A stretch of DNA of 64,000 bases from Ramlibacter montanisoli (GCF_013087525.1 NZ_JABFCS010000001.1:4030001-4094000), one strand, 5' to 3'; counted from the stretch's first letter, positions 1 through 11,285 are shown. The notes: generated by a model from the letters alone, not told the origin. Program-made: numbers and translations.

Positions 1-2161
1 CGTTCAGCAGGCGGATGCGGGGGATGCGCACGGGAAAGGCGTCCTCCGCCTGCGGCGCCGCAGGGACGGCGGCGCTCACCGGCAGCGCGCCGGCCGCGGG
101 TGCGGGTGCGGGCGGCCGCACCAGCAGCCGCGCGGCGTTGAAGCTGCGGTCGTCCTCCAGGATCAGGATCGCCTTGGGCTCGTCGATGCGCAGCTCGGGG
201 ATCTCCAGCAGGTCCGGCGCGAGGCCGAGGCTGAATTTCTCCGCCGCGACGCTCTTCCAGCCGAGGAAGGGCTTGCCGTCCTTCTCGTTCAGCGCGAGTC
301 CCGCCAGCTCGAAGGCGCCGTCGTAGCGCACCGGCGCGCTCGCCTTGCCCTTGGCGGTGCCGACCTTCAGCCGCCCTTGCGTGGACACCGTGCCGCCCGC
401 GATGTTCAGGTGCACGTGCTGCGCCAGCAGCGGCTGCAGCGGCCGCAGCGCGAGCTGGCGAGCCTGCAGCGAGGCATCGACGGTTCCGGTGGCGGGCACG
501 ACCTTGCCGCGCACGGCGAGCTGGCCGCCTTCGGCCATCCGCAGGCCCGCCTGGAAGGCCACGGGCTGCTGCAGGTCGGAGCCCACGCCCTCGAGCGCGG
601 CGCCCACGTCCAGCAGGCGCATGCGGATGCCGGTGGGCTTGTCCTCGGCCTCGATGTTCCAGCGGGCGAATTCCACGCGCCTGGCGAGCACCCTCCAAGC
701 CGGCCCCGGCTCCGCCACGGGCGCAGGTGCCGGCGTGGCCGCGGTTCCCGCCTGCGGCAGCAAGGCGAGCAGGTCGAGCGAGCCGTCGGCAGCGCGCACC
801 AGCCGCAGCTGGCCCTCGTCGGCGACGATGCGGCCGATGTCGATGCGGCGGGCGGCGAGGTCCACGGCGCCTTCGCTGAAACCGAGGCGCGCCAGCTTGA
901 AGGGCGCGCGCTGCGCCTGCGTCAGGGCCACGCCTTCGAGCGCGAGTGCGGCGTTCGCCACTTTCAGCTGCAGCGCCTGCGGCGTCTGCGCCGCGTGCAG
1001 CTGGAACTGCAGGCCGGAGCGCTCGATCGCCAGCGAGACCGGCGGCTGCACGGTTTCGTCCACCGCGTTCAACGCGAACTGCGCCAGTTGCACTTCGGAG
1101 ATGGCCAGTGTCCACGGCGCGGGAGCTGCGGGCGCCGGCGCGGGCTGCGCTGCGCGCGCCGCCGTCGGCAAGGCCAGCTGTGCCAGGTCGAGTTCGCCCT
1201 TCGCGTCGCGCCGCAGGTCGAGCCGGCCGTCCTGCAGGCGCAGCGCCGCCACCGCCACGTCGCGCCGCACCAGGTCGGCCACCACGCCTTCGAGGCGCAG
1301 GCTGCCCAGCGCGGCGAACTGGCCGGCCGCGCCATCGCGCGCCAGTGCGAGCTTGTCCACGGCCAGCTTCGCGCCCTCGACCCTGGCTTCGAGCCGGCCG
1401 TCGAGATAGGAGACCCGGTAGGGCAGCGTGGCCGCCATCCGGCCCTCGGCCACCTGCAGCCGCGTGAAGGCCTTCAGGTAGGGTTGGTAGGACGACAGGT
1501 CCATGTTCTCCAGCGTGACCTGGCCGGTGGCGCGGATCGGGTTGAGCGAGGCCTCGCCCTGCCAGCGCAGCCGGCCGCCGGTGGACCATTGCGCCGTGAA
1601 GACGTGCTTGTCCCGGTCCTCGGGCAGGGTGCTCAGGCGCTCGATGTCGAAGGCGATGGGCGAGAGCACCGCGGCATGCCCGGCCTGCCGGTCGTCCATG
1701 TCGACGCGCCCCTGCGCCAGGGCCAGCCGCTCGACCACCAGGCGCGGCAGCCCGGCGTCCGGCGGGCCGGGCTCGCGCTGCAGGGTGGCCAGCAGGCGCG
1801 CGAAATTCAGCTGGCCATCCGGGGCGATCACCAGGTTCACCCGCGGTGCGCCTATGTGCACTTCCTCGAAGCTCCAGGCGCGGCGCACGATCGAACGCCA
1901 TTGCATGCGCAGGCGCAGCTCGCCGACGGACAGCAGCGGCGCGCCGTCGGTTTCCGCCAGCCGCAGGCCCTGCACGTGCAGGCGCAGCGTGAAGGGGTTG
2001 AAGCGCACCTCGTCCACCGCGGCCTGCCGCTGCAGTTCCGAAGCGGCCAGGCGGGGCAGCTGCGAGCGCAGCAGCCAGGGCAGGCCGAAGAAGCCGGCCA
2101 GCGCATACGCGAGGACGACGCCAGCCACGATCAGGGCGATCCGGCGCCAGTGCAGAGTCAT
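1..2161 (-). CDS. DUF748 (AsmA-like) protein, 3' end beyond window
   Basis: An uninterrupted minus-strand frame starts with ATG at 2161 and runs off the window edge after 720 codons. The protein opens with a membrane anchor (about residues 7-30, IALIVAGVVLAYALAG) and continues as a large repetitive periplasmic domain rich in short beta-type segments with A/L/G/D/E content, as in DUF748/AsmA-superfamily proteins. Such proteins are thought to act in envelope biogenesis or lipid transport between membranes. An Ala/Pro linker, the reverse complement of about 1110-1150, separates two domain halves. The plus-strand open frames opposite are GC-driven shadows. The family call comes from overall character and length, so the function is inferred only. 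Confidence 0.75.
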   Translation of the reverse strand, partial: MTLHWRRIALIVAGVVLAYALAGFFGLPWLLRSQLPRLAASELQRQAAVDEVRFNPFTLRLHVQGLRLAETDGAPLLSVGELRLRMQWRSIVRRAWSFEEVHIGAPRVNLVIAPDGQLNFARLLATLQREPGPPDAGLPRLVVERLALAQGRVDMDDRQAGHAAVLSPIAFDIERLSTLPEDRDKHVFTAQWSTGGRLRWQGEASLNPIRATGQVTLENMDLSSYQPYLKAFTRLQVAEGRMAATLPYRVSYLDGRLEARVEGAKLAVDKLALARDGAAGQFAALGSLRLEGVVADLVRRDVAVAALRLQDGRLDLRRDAKGELDLAQLALPTAARAAQPAPAPAAPAPWTLAISEVQLAQFALNAVDETVQPPVSLAIERSGLQFQLHAAQTPQALQLKVANAALALEGVALTQAQRAPFKLARLGFSEGAVDLAARRIDIGRIVADEGQLRLVRAADGSLDLLALLPQAGTAATPAPAPVAEPGPAWRVLARRVEFARWNIEAEDKPTGIRMRLLDVGAALEGVGSDLQQPVAFQAGLRMAEGGQLAVRGKVVPATGTVDASLQARQLALRPLQPLLAQHVHLNIAGGTVSTQGRLKVGTAKGKASAPVRYDGAFELAGLALNEKDGKPFLGWKSVAAEKFSLGLAPDLLEIPELRIDEPKAILILEDDRSFNAARLLVRPPAPAPAAGALPVSAAVPAAPQAEDAFPVRIPRIRLLN

Positions 2162-2352
2162 GCGTGCAGGATAGGCTTCGCCGGCTGTTGCGTACATGAG
2201 ATGTTTCAACGCGTGGAAGAACGGCGGCGCGCCCGCCCGGCGGTCCGCGGCAGCCGACACATCTCTTTACGACACATTGTGAAGGCGGTCGGCGGCGCGC
2301 ATGATGAGCCTGGCAGGCGCGCTTCGCGCCCTACAGGGACAGGAGGAGGAAG

Positions 2353-2945
2353 ATGCAGATCAGCGACTTGATCGCCCGCACCGGCGGGATCGATTCCATT
2401 GCCCGCGAACTGGGCATCCCGCAGGAGCAGGCCGCGTCCGGGGCCGAAGCCCTGCTGCCCGCCATCTCGGCGGTTTCCAGAAGACCGCGCAGGCGCAGGG
2501 CGGCGCCGGCGGCCTGGGTGACCTGCTCGGGCAACTGGGCGGCGGCGGCCTGCTGGAGCAGGTGCTGGCGCCGCAGCCCACCGACGTGAGCCAGGGCGAC
2601 GCCGTGCTCGGGGAGATCTTCGGCTCGCGCGACGTGAGCCGCACGGTGGCGCAGAGCGCATCGGCGCAGTCGGGGCTGGATCCGTCCCTGCTGAAGAAGA
2701 TGCTGCCCCTGCTCGCCATGGTGGTGGGCGGGCTGATGTCCAAGCAGGGTGGCGCGGCGACCCCGGCGCCGGCCGGCGGCGGCGGTCTCGGCGGCATCCT
2801 GGGCAGCGTGTTCGGAGGGGGCGGCCAGGCGCCGTCCGCTGGCGGGCTCGGTGGACTGGGTGGCCTCGGCAGCCTGCTCGACGCGAACGGCGACGGCAAC
2901 GCGCTGGACGACATCCTGCGCATGGCCGGCAAGGCCGTGCGCTAG
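2353..2945 (+). CDS. DUF937 (YidB-like) protein, frameshifted
   Basis: The start at 2353 follows a strong purine-rich ribosome site (AGGAGGAGGAAG). The N-terminus, MQISDLIARTGGIDSIAREL, is typical of DUF937 proteins. After about residue 39 the frame breaks near 2474: reading continues in another frame as LGGFQKTAQAQ, and restoring one C (ATCCTC in place of ATCTC) joins the two. The C-terminal half is glycine-rich (several GGLGG runs) and ends LDDILRMAGKAVR, like YidB. The molecular function of this family is not established. The break is most likely a sequence error. Confidence 0.75.
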
Positions 2946-2973
2946 CCCGGCGCGGAAGCGGCCGAGGAAAGCG

Positions 2974-2989
2974 GCCCGCTCACGCGGGC
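2974..2989 (+). terminator. GC hairpin between convergent genes
   Basis: GCCCGC-TCAC-GCGGGC forms a six-pair stem followed by TTCTTCC. It lies just after the DUF937 gene and overlaps the stop codon of the convergent ChaN gene. It could end transcription from the left. The T-tract is interrupted, so this is only a candidate. Confidence 0.3.
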
Positions 2990-3720
2990 TTCTTCCTGCC
3001 GTCCATTTCCTTCTTGAGCTCGGCGCAGTAGTCGCGCCCGGTGTCCTGCGCCGGCAGCACCACCGCCGTCGCGCGCAGGCGCTGCGGCAGGTGCACCGGC
3101 ACGCCCAGCTCCGGCAGCACGTGGCCGCGCCCGGCGATCAGCACCACCTGCTTGCCCGGCTGGCTGGCCCCTGAGATGGTCTGCGCCATCGCGAAGTCGC
3201 GCGCCACCTGCACGCGCACCATCGGCGTGACCTGGTGCTCCGGCAGCATGTCGCAATGGCCGGTGCGGATGTTCTGCTGGTGCCGCTGGATCGAGGACGC
3301 CGGCAGCAGCGCGTCCAGCGTGACGTCGCCCATGGCCTTGCGCATCTCGTCGCGCGGCAGGTTGGCCCCCATCACGGGCACGCCGGCCCGCACCGCGGCC
3401 ATGATGGCGGGCGCGTAGCGTTCCCACTGCCAGCCGCTGCCTGCGCGGTTCCAGTTCAGCGCCTTGCGCACTTCTTCCTCGCTGGCCGTGGGCGGCAGGC
3501 CCGCGGTGCTGTGGCCGCGTTCGGCCATCTCCAGCGTGACTGCCGTGAGCGTGCCGCGCTCGGCGAGCGTGTCCACCCACTTCTTCTGCATGCGAGGGTG
3601 GTCCTTCGCGTCGTGCTGTTCGCCGATCAGGACGGCGTCGACTCCGGAGACATCGGGCACGGGCGGCAGGGTGCTGCAACCGGCGAGCAGCAGGGCGGCG
3701 ACGGCGAAGTGAAAGCGCAT
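2980..3720 (-). CDS. ChaN family lipoprotein
   Basis: A 246-residue protein starting with ATG at 3720. It has a lipoprotein signal (MRFHFAVAALLLAGCSTLPP) with the lipobox Cys at residue 15. The body carries the ChaN/EreA-like pattern: an early IGEQHDAKDH motif, then LEMAERG, and a late LIAGRGHVLPELGVP segment containing the second conserved His. ChaN-type proteins are membrane-anchored and have been reported to bind heme or iron; here that role is inferred from family only. The frame is intact and the gene ends 35 bases from the convergent DUF937 gene. Confidence 0.8.
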   Translation of the reverse strand: MRFHFAVAALLLAGCSTLPPVPDVSGVDAVLIGEQHDAKDHPRMQKKWVDTLAERGTLTAVTLEMAERGHSTAGLPPTASEEEVRKALNWNRAGSGWQWERYAPAIMAAVRAGVPVMGANLPRDEMRKAMGDVTLDALLPASSIQRHQQNIRTGHCDMLPEHQVTPMVRVQVARDFAMAQTISGASQPGKQVVLIAGRGHVLPELGVPVHLPQRLRATAVVLPAQDTGRDYCAELKKEMDGRKKPA

Positions 3721-3779
3721 GCACCGATACTAAGCGCTCCGCGCCGGCGCCCGGGGACGCGCGCCGTCACGTATCTCCC

Positions 3780-4853
3780 ATGTCGCTTCGCTTCTTCCTG
3801 CGGGCTTCGGCCACGCTGTTGCTGGCCCTGGCCGCCGCCCTGCTGTGCGTGTGGCTGCGCACGCCGCTGCCCTGGATGATCGGTCCGCTGCTGGCCACGT
3901 CCATCGTTTCGGTGCTGGGCGCGCCCACGCGCAGCTGGCCGCCACTGCGCAACGCGGCGCAGTGGCTGATCGGCACCGCCCTGGGCCTGTACTTCACGCC
4001 GCAGGTCACTGGCCTGGTGGCCAGCCTGTGGTGGGCCATCCTGCTGGCGATCGCCTGGGCGCTGGGGCTGGGCTGGGGCTTCGGTCGCTTCCTCCATGCG
4101 CGGCATGCGCAGCGCATCGGCGGCAGCGAGCGCGCGCAGTGGGCGACGACCTATTTCGCGGGCGCGATCGGCGGCGCCTCGGAGATGACGCTGCTGGCCG
4201 AGCGCGAGCGGGGCCGCAGCGACCTGGTGGCGGCGGCGCACAGCGTGCGCCTGGTGATCGTCACGCTGGTGATCCCCTTCGCCTTCCAGTACTCCGGCCT
4301 GCACGGCCTCGATCCCTCGCTGCCCGGTGCGCGCACGGTGCAACCGGCAGGGCTGGCGCTGCTGCTGGCGGCGACGGCCGCCGGCGGCTGGCTGATGGTG
4401 CGCACCGGGCGCGCGAATCCCTGGTTCATGGGCGCGCTGATCGCCGCCATGGGCGTGACCATGGCCGGCCAGGAACTTTCCGCCATGCCGACGCCGCTGA
4501 CCAATGCGGCCCAGTTGCTGATCGGCGTGAGCCTGGGGGTGCGTTTCCAGCGCCAGTTCCTGCATGCGGCGCCGCGCTGGCTGCTGGACGTGGCCCTGGG
4601 AACGGTGGGCATGATCCTGCTGTGCGCCGGCTTCGCCTTCCTGCTGGCCTGGGGAACCCGGCTGCATCCGGCGACGCTCATCCTGGGGACTTCGCCGGGC
4701 GGTATTGCCGAGATGGCCATCACGGCCAAGGTGCTTCAGCTGGGGGTGCCGGTGGTGACCGCTTTCCAGGTCTGCCGGCTGGTGGCGGTGCTCGTCCTGG
4801 TGGAGCCGCTCTTTCGCTGGGTCGGGCCGGGCAAGGCCGGCCCGCCAGCCTGA
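3780..4853 (+). CDS. AbrB-type integral membrane protein
   Basis: A 357-residue, very hydrophobic protein with about ten predicted membrane segments arranged as two related halves. Each half has a glycine-rich signature: PWMIGPLLATSIVS with QWLIGTALGLYFTP in the first, and PWFMGALIAAMGVTMAG with QLLIGVSLGVRF in the second. This is the duplicated AbrB/PF05145 family. Many databases label it 'ammonia monooxygenase', which is a misnomer because it lacks Amo features. The role is unknown; regulation or transport has been proposed. The start at 3780 is the first ATG after the divergent ChaN start, leaving 59 bases for both promoters. Confidence 0.8.
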   Translation: MSLRFFLRASATLLLALAAALLCVWLRTPLPWMIGPLLATSIVSVLGAPTRSWPPLRNAAQWLIGTALGLYFTPQVTGLVASLWWAILLAIAWALGLGWGFGRFLHARHAQRIGGSERAQWATTYFAGAIGGASEMTLLAERERGRSDLVAAAHSVRLVIVTLVIPFAFQYSGLHGLDPSLPGARTVQPAGLALLLAATAAGGWLMVRTGRANPWFMGALIAAMGVTMAGQELSAMPTPLTNAAQLLIGVSLGVRFQRQFLHAAPRWLLDVALGTVGMILLCAGFAFLLAWGTRLHPATLILGTSPGGIAEMAITAKVLQLGVPVVTAFQVCRLVAVLVLVEPLFRWVGPGKAGPPA

Positions 4854-4860
4854 TGGCCGG

Positions 4861-5132
4861 TCAGTGGATGACCAGCGGGTTCTGGGCCAGCTCGGCGTAG
4901 CCGTCCAGCGTCGCTTCGACTTCTTCCTGGGTCGGGGTGTTCAGCTGCCAGGCGTTGATCTGGCGCTGGAAGGCGTCCGCCCACATGCCGTCGAGGTAGA
5001 CCTCCTTGTTCGACCGCTTGTCCACGATCTCGAACCCGTGCCGCACGATCTGGGGTGCGCCTCGCCCTCCGCAGGCTCGTTGGCCTGCAGGTGCACCACC
5101 ACGAAAGAATCGGAGTCATAAAGCATTTGCAT
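4861..5132 (-). CDS. DUF3567 small protein, frameshifted
   Basis: A protein of about 90 residues starting MQMLYDSDSFVVVHLQANEP at 5132, with a good ribosome site (AAAGGAA) upstream. The frame breaks near 5051: adding one C to a four-C run joins EGEAHP to QIVRHGFEIVDKRSNKEVYLDG, which continues to the stop at 4861. This conserved short protein is typical of Burkholderiales and has no assigned function. It is convergent with the AbrB-type gene, which ends only 7 bases away. The break fits the window-wide homopolymer-loss pattern. Confidence 0.8.
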
Positions 5133-5252
5133 GATCTATTCCTTTTGCCTCTAGCTGGCTGCGATGGGCTCCGAATCAAGTGTGGCACTCAAACGTGTGC
5201 ACCGCAGGCACCGGCCGGATTGGCCATGTCCCCAATCTAGGTGGGGGAGCGT

Positions 5253-6277
5253 TCAGGACCTGTCGGTTGAAGCCCAGCGCTGATCGACCGAGCCACCGTC
5301 CGGGTTTGTCAGACGCAGGCGCACGGGGGCGTAATCCTTGCCGGGAGCCAGCCAGAGCTCCACCTTCTGGTCGAACTCCTTGCGCGGCAGCCTTTCCAGC
5401 TTGAGGGCGCGCACGCGGCCGCCCGGGAGGTCGAGGTCCTCCTCGGAAACGACCCGGAAGATCCAGTCTTCCGCCTCGCGCGTGCTGGCGGTCGGGATCG
5501 CGATCTGGGTGCCCGGGCCGAAGCGCGCGGGTTCGCCGGCCGCCAGCATGGACAGCTGGACGACGACCGACAGGCGGTCCTGCATGCCGGGCGCGAGCGG
5601 CGCATCGGGCCGGTTGTTGCTGAAGGTCACCCTTCGGCGCGTGCGGTCGAAGTGCGTGGCCTGCTCCCCGCGCGACTTGTCCGAGAAGCGGCCGGGGGCC
5701 AGTCCTCCTCGGTGATCTCGCCCACGCTGTGCTGCACCCGATCGCGCACGCCCGGGGCGGACAGCGAGAGCTTCAGGTCGTATTGCTGGCCGTTGTGCCA
5801 CCAGTCCAGCCGCGCCTCGCCGCCCAGGCTGAAGCCGCGGGTGCGCACCGTGACCTCGTAGCGCATGACGGAAGGTTGCGGCACGCCGATGACCTTGGGC
5901 ACGAAGGGGGTGGCGGCGGTCGCCGGCGCCGCGTCGCTCGCGGCAAGGGCCGGTGGCGCGGCGGCCGCTGGCGATTCGGCGGGAACTGGGGCCGCGGCGG
6001 CTTGCGGCGTCTCGGCTTCCTTCTTCGGGGCGGGCGCCGGCGGCGCCTTGCGTGCCACGGCGGCCGGCGGCGGCTGCACGGGCGGCGCGGGGCTGGCCTC
6101 GGCTTGCGCGCGCGGCGGCGCGACGCTGATGGTGCGGGTGGTGAAGGTCTGCACCCAGCGATCGCGCGTCGGCGTCCAGGCGCGCCAGCCGCCCTGCAGC
6201 AGCGCCAGGTGGGCGGCGAGCACCAGCCCGGCGAGCGGCCACAGCCGCCGCCACAGGGGCGCCGGCGCCTTGTTCAT
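5253..6277 (-). CDS. DUF3108 periplasmic protein, frameshifted
   Basis: It starts with ATG at 6277, sharing four bases (ATGA) with the upstream IclR stop, so the two are probably co-translated. An N-terminal membrane or signal segment (about residues 9-28) is followed by a long Ala/Pro-rich linker and then a DUF3108-type beta domain, from SVMRYEVTVRTRGFSLGGEA to the end, LRLTNPDGGSVDQRWAST. The frame shifts near 5698: one more G in the GG before ACTGG joins GEITEEG to LAPGRFSDKSRG. DUF3108 proteins are predicted periplasmic proteins of unknown function. Confidence 0.8.
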
Positions 6278-7050
6278 CCGCGGTGGCCCAGGTCGGAGGA
6301 CAGCTGCGCGGCGGCCGCCCGCAGCGGCCTTTCCACCGCGCCGCCCCACTCGGCGTCGAAGGTGCCGGCCGGGCCCAGCGCCACCATGCCCAGCGCCATG
6401 TGGCCGTCGGAATCGAACACCGGCACGCAGAAGCCGACGATGCCGGGCAGCAGCGTGTCCACCACGCGCGAGGCGCCGCGCTGGCGCACCGCGTCGAGCA
6501 GGGCGCGCGCTTCCGTCAGGGTGCCGGGCAGGTCGGTGCGGCCCTGCTTCTGCCCGCGCGCGATCTCCTCCTTCAGCATCGGCGTGATCGCTTCCTTGGG
6601 CGCATGCGCCGCGAAGCACAGGCCGGTGGCGGAGGTGAGCAGAGGCATCACGTCGCCCAGCCGCAGGTTCACAGTGACGGCGGAAGGCGACTCTTCCCAG
6701 TGCACGATGGTGGGCCCGTGGTTGCCCCACACGGCCAGCGCGAGGGTGTGGCCGATCTCCTCCATCAGCAAGGCGATGCGTTCGCGCGCCAGCTTCACGG
6801 CGTCCAGCCGCGAGAGCGAGGCCAGCCCGAGCTTCAGTGCGGCGGGCCCGAGGTCGTAGCGCGTGCTGGCCGCGTCCTGCACCACCAGCTGCAGGCGCTG
6901 GAAGCTCACGAGGTAGCGGTGCGCCTTGGCGGCGCTCATGTTGGCGGCGCGCGCCAGGTCGCGCAGCATCAAGGGCCCGGCGGCATCGCCCAGCACCTGC
7001 AGCAGGCCGAATCCCACTTCCACCGACTGGATTCCGGCGCGTTCCTTCAT
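6274..7050 (-). CDS. IclR family transcriptional regulator
   Basis: 258 residues. The N-terminal winged helix-turn-helix (about 5-65) includes QSVEVGFGLLQVLGDA and MLRDLARAANMSAAKAHRYL. The C-terminal IclR effector domain contains SATGLCFAAHAP and ends with a conserved-type PVFDSDGHMALGMVALGPAG stretch. It is transcribed away from a fumarylacetoacetase-family gene, and the 99-base gap between them is the natural operator. The protein probably controls that hydrolase and itself. The effector is unknown, although IclR proteins commonly sense aromatic or small organic acids. The frame is intact. Confidence 0.9.
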   Translation of the reverse strand: MKERAGIQSVEVGFGLLQVLGDAAGPLMLRDLARAANMSAAKAHRYLVSFQRLQLVVQDAASTRYDLGPAALKLGLASLSRLDAVKLARERIALLMEEIGHTLALAVWGNHGPTIVHWEESPSAVTVNLRLGDVMPLLTSATGLCFAAHAPKEAITPMLKEEIARGQKQGRTDLPGTLTEARALLDAVRQRGASRVVDTLLPGIVGFCVPVFDSDGHMALGMVALGPAGTFDAEWGGAVERPLRAAAAQLSSDLGHRG

Positions 7051-7149
7051 GCGCCGGACCTTCCGATAGAATTACGATTAGGTAAATTCATTTCACGATG
7101 CGTAATGGTCCGCGCGGACTCTAGCGCATCCGGATTCCGGGGTCCATCG
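7051..7149. promoter_or_regulatory. Divergent IclR / FAH-hydrolase control region
   Basis: This 99-base gap separates the two divergent starts. Its centre, 7062-7107, is distinctly AT-rich against the GC-rich surroundings. It contains a separated inverted repeat, ATTACG at 7071-7076 and CGTAAT at 7101-7106. Position and composition suit an IclR-type operator with overlapping promoters. No convincing -35/-10 pair was recognised. Confidence 0.45.
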
Positions 7150-8160
7150 ATGAAATTGGCAACGTACAGGGACGGCTCGCGCGACGGGCAACTGGTGGTG
7201 GTGTCGCGCGACCTGCAGTCGGCGCATTATGCGACCGGCATCGCCGGCCGGCTGCAGCAGGTGCTGGACGACTGGAACTTCCTCGCCCCGCAATTGCAGG
7301 ACCTGTACGAGACGCTGAACAACGGCAAGGCGCGCCATGCCTTCCCCTTCGACCCGCGGCAGTGCATGGCGCCGCTGCCGCGCGCCTACCAGTGGGCCGA
7401 CGGCTCCGCCTACATCAACCACGTGGAGCTGGTGCGCGCGGCGCGCAATGCCGAAGTGCCGAAAAGCTTTTACGAGGACCCGCTGATGTACCAGGGCGGC
7501 AGCGACGACTTCCTGGGCCCGACCGAGGATGCGAAGTTCCTCAGCGAGGATTGGGGCATCGACTTCGAGGCGGAAGTGGCAGTGGTCACCGGCGACGTGC
7601 CCATGGGCGCGTCGCCCGACCAGGCCCTCGACGGCGTGCGGCTGGTCATGATCGCCAACGACTGGAGCCTGCGCAACCTGATCCCCAACGAGCTGGCCAA
7701 GGGCTTCGGCTTCTTCCAGAGCAAGCCGGCGACCGCCTTCGGCCCGGTGGCCGTGACGCCGGACGAACTGGGCGAGGCCTGGGACGGCGGGCGCATCCAC
7801 CTGGTGCTGCAAAGCAGCTGGAACGGCCGCAAGGTCGGCATGTGCGAGGCCGGCCCCGACATGACCTTCCACTTCGGCCAGCTGATCGCGCACATCTGCA
7901 AGACGCGCAACGTGCGCGCCGGCTCCATCGTCGGCTCCGGCACGGTCAGCAACAAGGGCGTGGAGGGCGCCGGCGGCAAGACCGAGTGGCCCAAGGGCTA
8001 CAGCTGCATCGCCGAGAAGCGCGCGATCGAGACCCTCCAGGACGGCAAGCCCTCCACCGAGTTCATGCGCTTCGGCGACACGATCCGCATCGAGATGAAG
8101 GGCAAGGACGGGCAGAGCGTGTTCGGGGTGATCGAGCAGAAGGTCGTCGGGCCCGCGTGA
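7150..8160 (+). CDS. Fumarylacetoacetate hydrolase family protein
   Basis: 336 residues from ATG at 7150. The C-terminal two thirds have FAH-fold signatures. Metal-site acidic residues lie in IDFEAEVAVVTGDVPMG and the D of MIANDWSLRNLIP, followed by KGFGFFQSKPATAFGPVAVTP and GSIVGSGTVSNKG. The family cleaves or decarboxylates 2-oxo-acid-type products of aromatic ring cleavage. The exact substrate cannot be read here; the N-terminal region (MKLATYRDGSRDGQLVVVS) matches the common bacterial subgroup. The divergent IclR regulator supports inducible catabolic use. Longer in-frame upstream codons run through the IclR gene and are not used. Confidence 0.88.
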   Translation: MKLATYRDGSRDGQLVVVSRDLQSAHYATGIAGRLQQVLDDWNFLAPQLQDLYETLNNGKARHAFPFDPRQCMAPLPRAYQWADGSAYINHVELVRAARNAEVPKSFYEDPLMYQGGSDDFLGPTEDAKFLSEDWGIDFEAEVAVVTGDVPMGASPDQALDGVRLVMIANDWSLRNLIPNELAKGFGFFQSKPATAFGPVAVTPDELGEAWDGGRIHLVLQSSWNGRKVGMCEAGPDMTFHFGQLIAHICKTRNVRAGSIVGSGTVSNKGVEGAGGKTEWPKGYSCIAEKRAIETLQDGKPSTEFMRFGDTIRIEMKGKDGQSVFGVIEQKVVGPA

Positions 8161-8321
8161 TGCGGGGCCGTCGGGCGCCGACCCTTGCTGCCGAGTTGGC
8201 CGTGGCCCGGCATCGGCCTTGCCCCGTGTGACTGATTGCAAGTCCCTTGCCAATCTGCTAAATATCACCTCGACGCGGAGCGCGCGCCCGCCGGCGCCCG
8301 ACTCCTGGCAGGAGGGATTCC

Positions 8322-9807
8322 ATGGAGCCATCCGGCTACCTCGGCAGGCTCGGTTCCGAAGGGAGCCCGGCCTTCCACGCAGGCTGGTGGCGCCGCAGCG
8401 CGGCGCGGCCGGATGCCGCAAGCGCTAGGCCGTTCGACCTTCTGCGCTGGTTCTCCATCGCCAGCCTGTTGGCGCTGCTTCCCTTGGCTGCCGCCACGGG
8501 AGCGCTGATTTCGCATTTCGTGGCCGAGCAGATGCTGCGCCGGGATGCACTGCTGACCGCGCAATTCCTGCAGAACAGCATCCTCGTGGAGTCGGCGGGG
8601 ATCGGCGGCTTCAGCGTGCTGCCCTATCTGGATGCCCGGGTCGCGCTCCCGGGCATGGAGGCCGACGCGGTGGCTCGTGCCCGCAGCGAGGTCTTCAAGC
8701 ACCTGGAGCTCATTCCGGACGCGCTGCTGACCAACGTGTACGCACGCGACCGCATGATCATCTGGTCCACCAGCAAGAATCTGGTCGGCACCTTTTCGAC
8801 CGACGACAGCGAACTGGACGAAGCCTTCGGCGGGCTCGTGGATGTGGCGCGGCATTTCTACAGCCACGAGATCTCCGTCCGGCATGACACGCAGTTCCGC
8901 ATGCCTCCCAAGGAGTTCTTCGTCGAGAACTACGTGCCGCTGCGGGACGGGCGCGGCCAGGTGGTGGCCGTGGTGGAGGTCTACAAGGAGCCCGGCGGGA
9001 CGATGGCCGCGATCCGCGCGGGGCAGGTCCTGGTATGGGCCACGACGATGGCGGGCGGCATCCTGGTGTACGTGGCCTTCTTCGCCATCGTCCGGCGGGG
9101 CAGCCGCCTGGTGCGACAGCAGCAGCGGCAGTTGGTCGACGCGGAGTCACAGCTGTTCGCCGGCGAGCTGGCGACCGCGCTCGCCCACAGCCTGCGCAAC
9201 CCGCTGTCCGGCATGCGCAACAGCGCGGAGCTGGCGCTGTGCAGCGAGGACATCCTGGTGCGCAAGAATGCCCAGGACATCATCACCCAGGTGGATTTCC
9301 TGTCGCAATGGATCCGCGAGCTGCTGCTGTACTCGCGGCCGCTCAGCGGTGAGACGGAACCGGTGGACCTGCAGGCTGTCCTGCACAGCGTGCTGGCCTC
9401 GTTCGGACCCACCTTCGAGCGCCTCGGCATCCGCGTCGTCTGGGAACGAGAGGACGTCCGCCGCGTCCTGGCGCGAGGCAATACCGCGCTGGCGCGGCAG
9501 GCGATCCACAGCGTCATCTCGAACGCCCTGGAGGCCATGGCTGCCGGCGGCGAGATGAGGATCGAGCTGCGCGAGACCGGTGACCGGTCCGGCGTGGACC
9601 TCACCATCAGCGACACGGGCGTGGGCATGTCGGCGCAGCAGCTGGCATCGGCCTTCCGGCCGTTCCACACGAGCAAGCCGAACGGCCTGGGTGTCGGTCT
9701 GCCCATGCTGCGGCGCGCCATGGAGCGATTCGGGGGTCGGTCACGCTGTCGAGCGTGGAGAACGCCGGCACGCGGGTGCGCCTGCATTTTCGAAGCCAGG
9801 AGACGAC

Positions 9808-9811
<4 letters not shown>
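8322..9811 (+). CDS. Membrane sensor histidine kinase, frameshifted near 3' end
   Basis: Two membrane segments (about residues 43-65 and 235-257) flank an extracytoplasmic sensor domain of roughly 170 residues that was not recognised as a named family. The dimerisation/phosphoacceptor box is [18 protein letters not shown] with His289. The catalytic domain has an N box ([13 protein letters not shown]), a G1 box (ISDTGVGMS) and a G2-like box (GLGVGLPML). The frame breaks at 9735-9739, where a five-G run should be six; restored, the protein ends [18 protein letters not shown] plus seven residues, and its TGA overlaps the regulator ATG. The signal is unknown; the copper-enzyme neighbours suggest a redox or metal cue. 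Confidence 0.85.
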
Positions 9812-11257
<1,446 letters not shown>

Positions 11258-11285
11258 GGCGGACGCCCGCGGGCCTCGATGCATC

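Noticed and set aside
377-2371. 664-codon plus-strand open frame
   Set aside because: It lies opposite a clear DUF748 gene on the minus strand, has low-complexity Arg/Gly/Ala composition and no family resemblance. It is a GC-driven shadow.
3780-4853. 'Ammonia monooxygenase' annotation for the AbrB-type protein
   Set aside because: The protein has the duplicated AbrB membrane repeat and none of the AmoA/B/C features. The name is a database misnomer.
6283-7149. In-frame upstream extension of the FAH-family gene
   Set aside because: It would read antisense through the IclR gene. The real N-terminus, MKLATYRDGSRD, starts at 7150.
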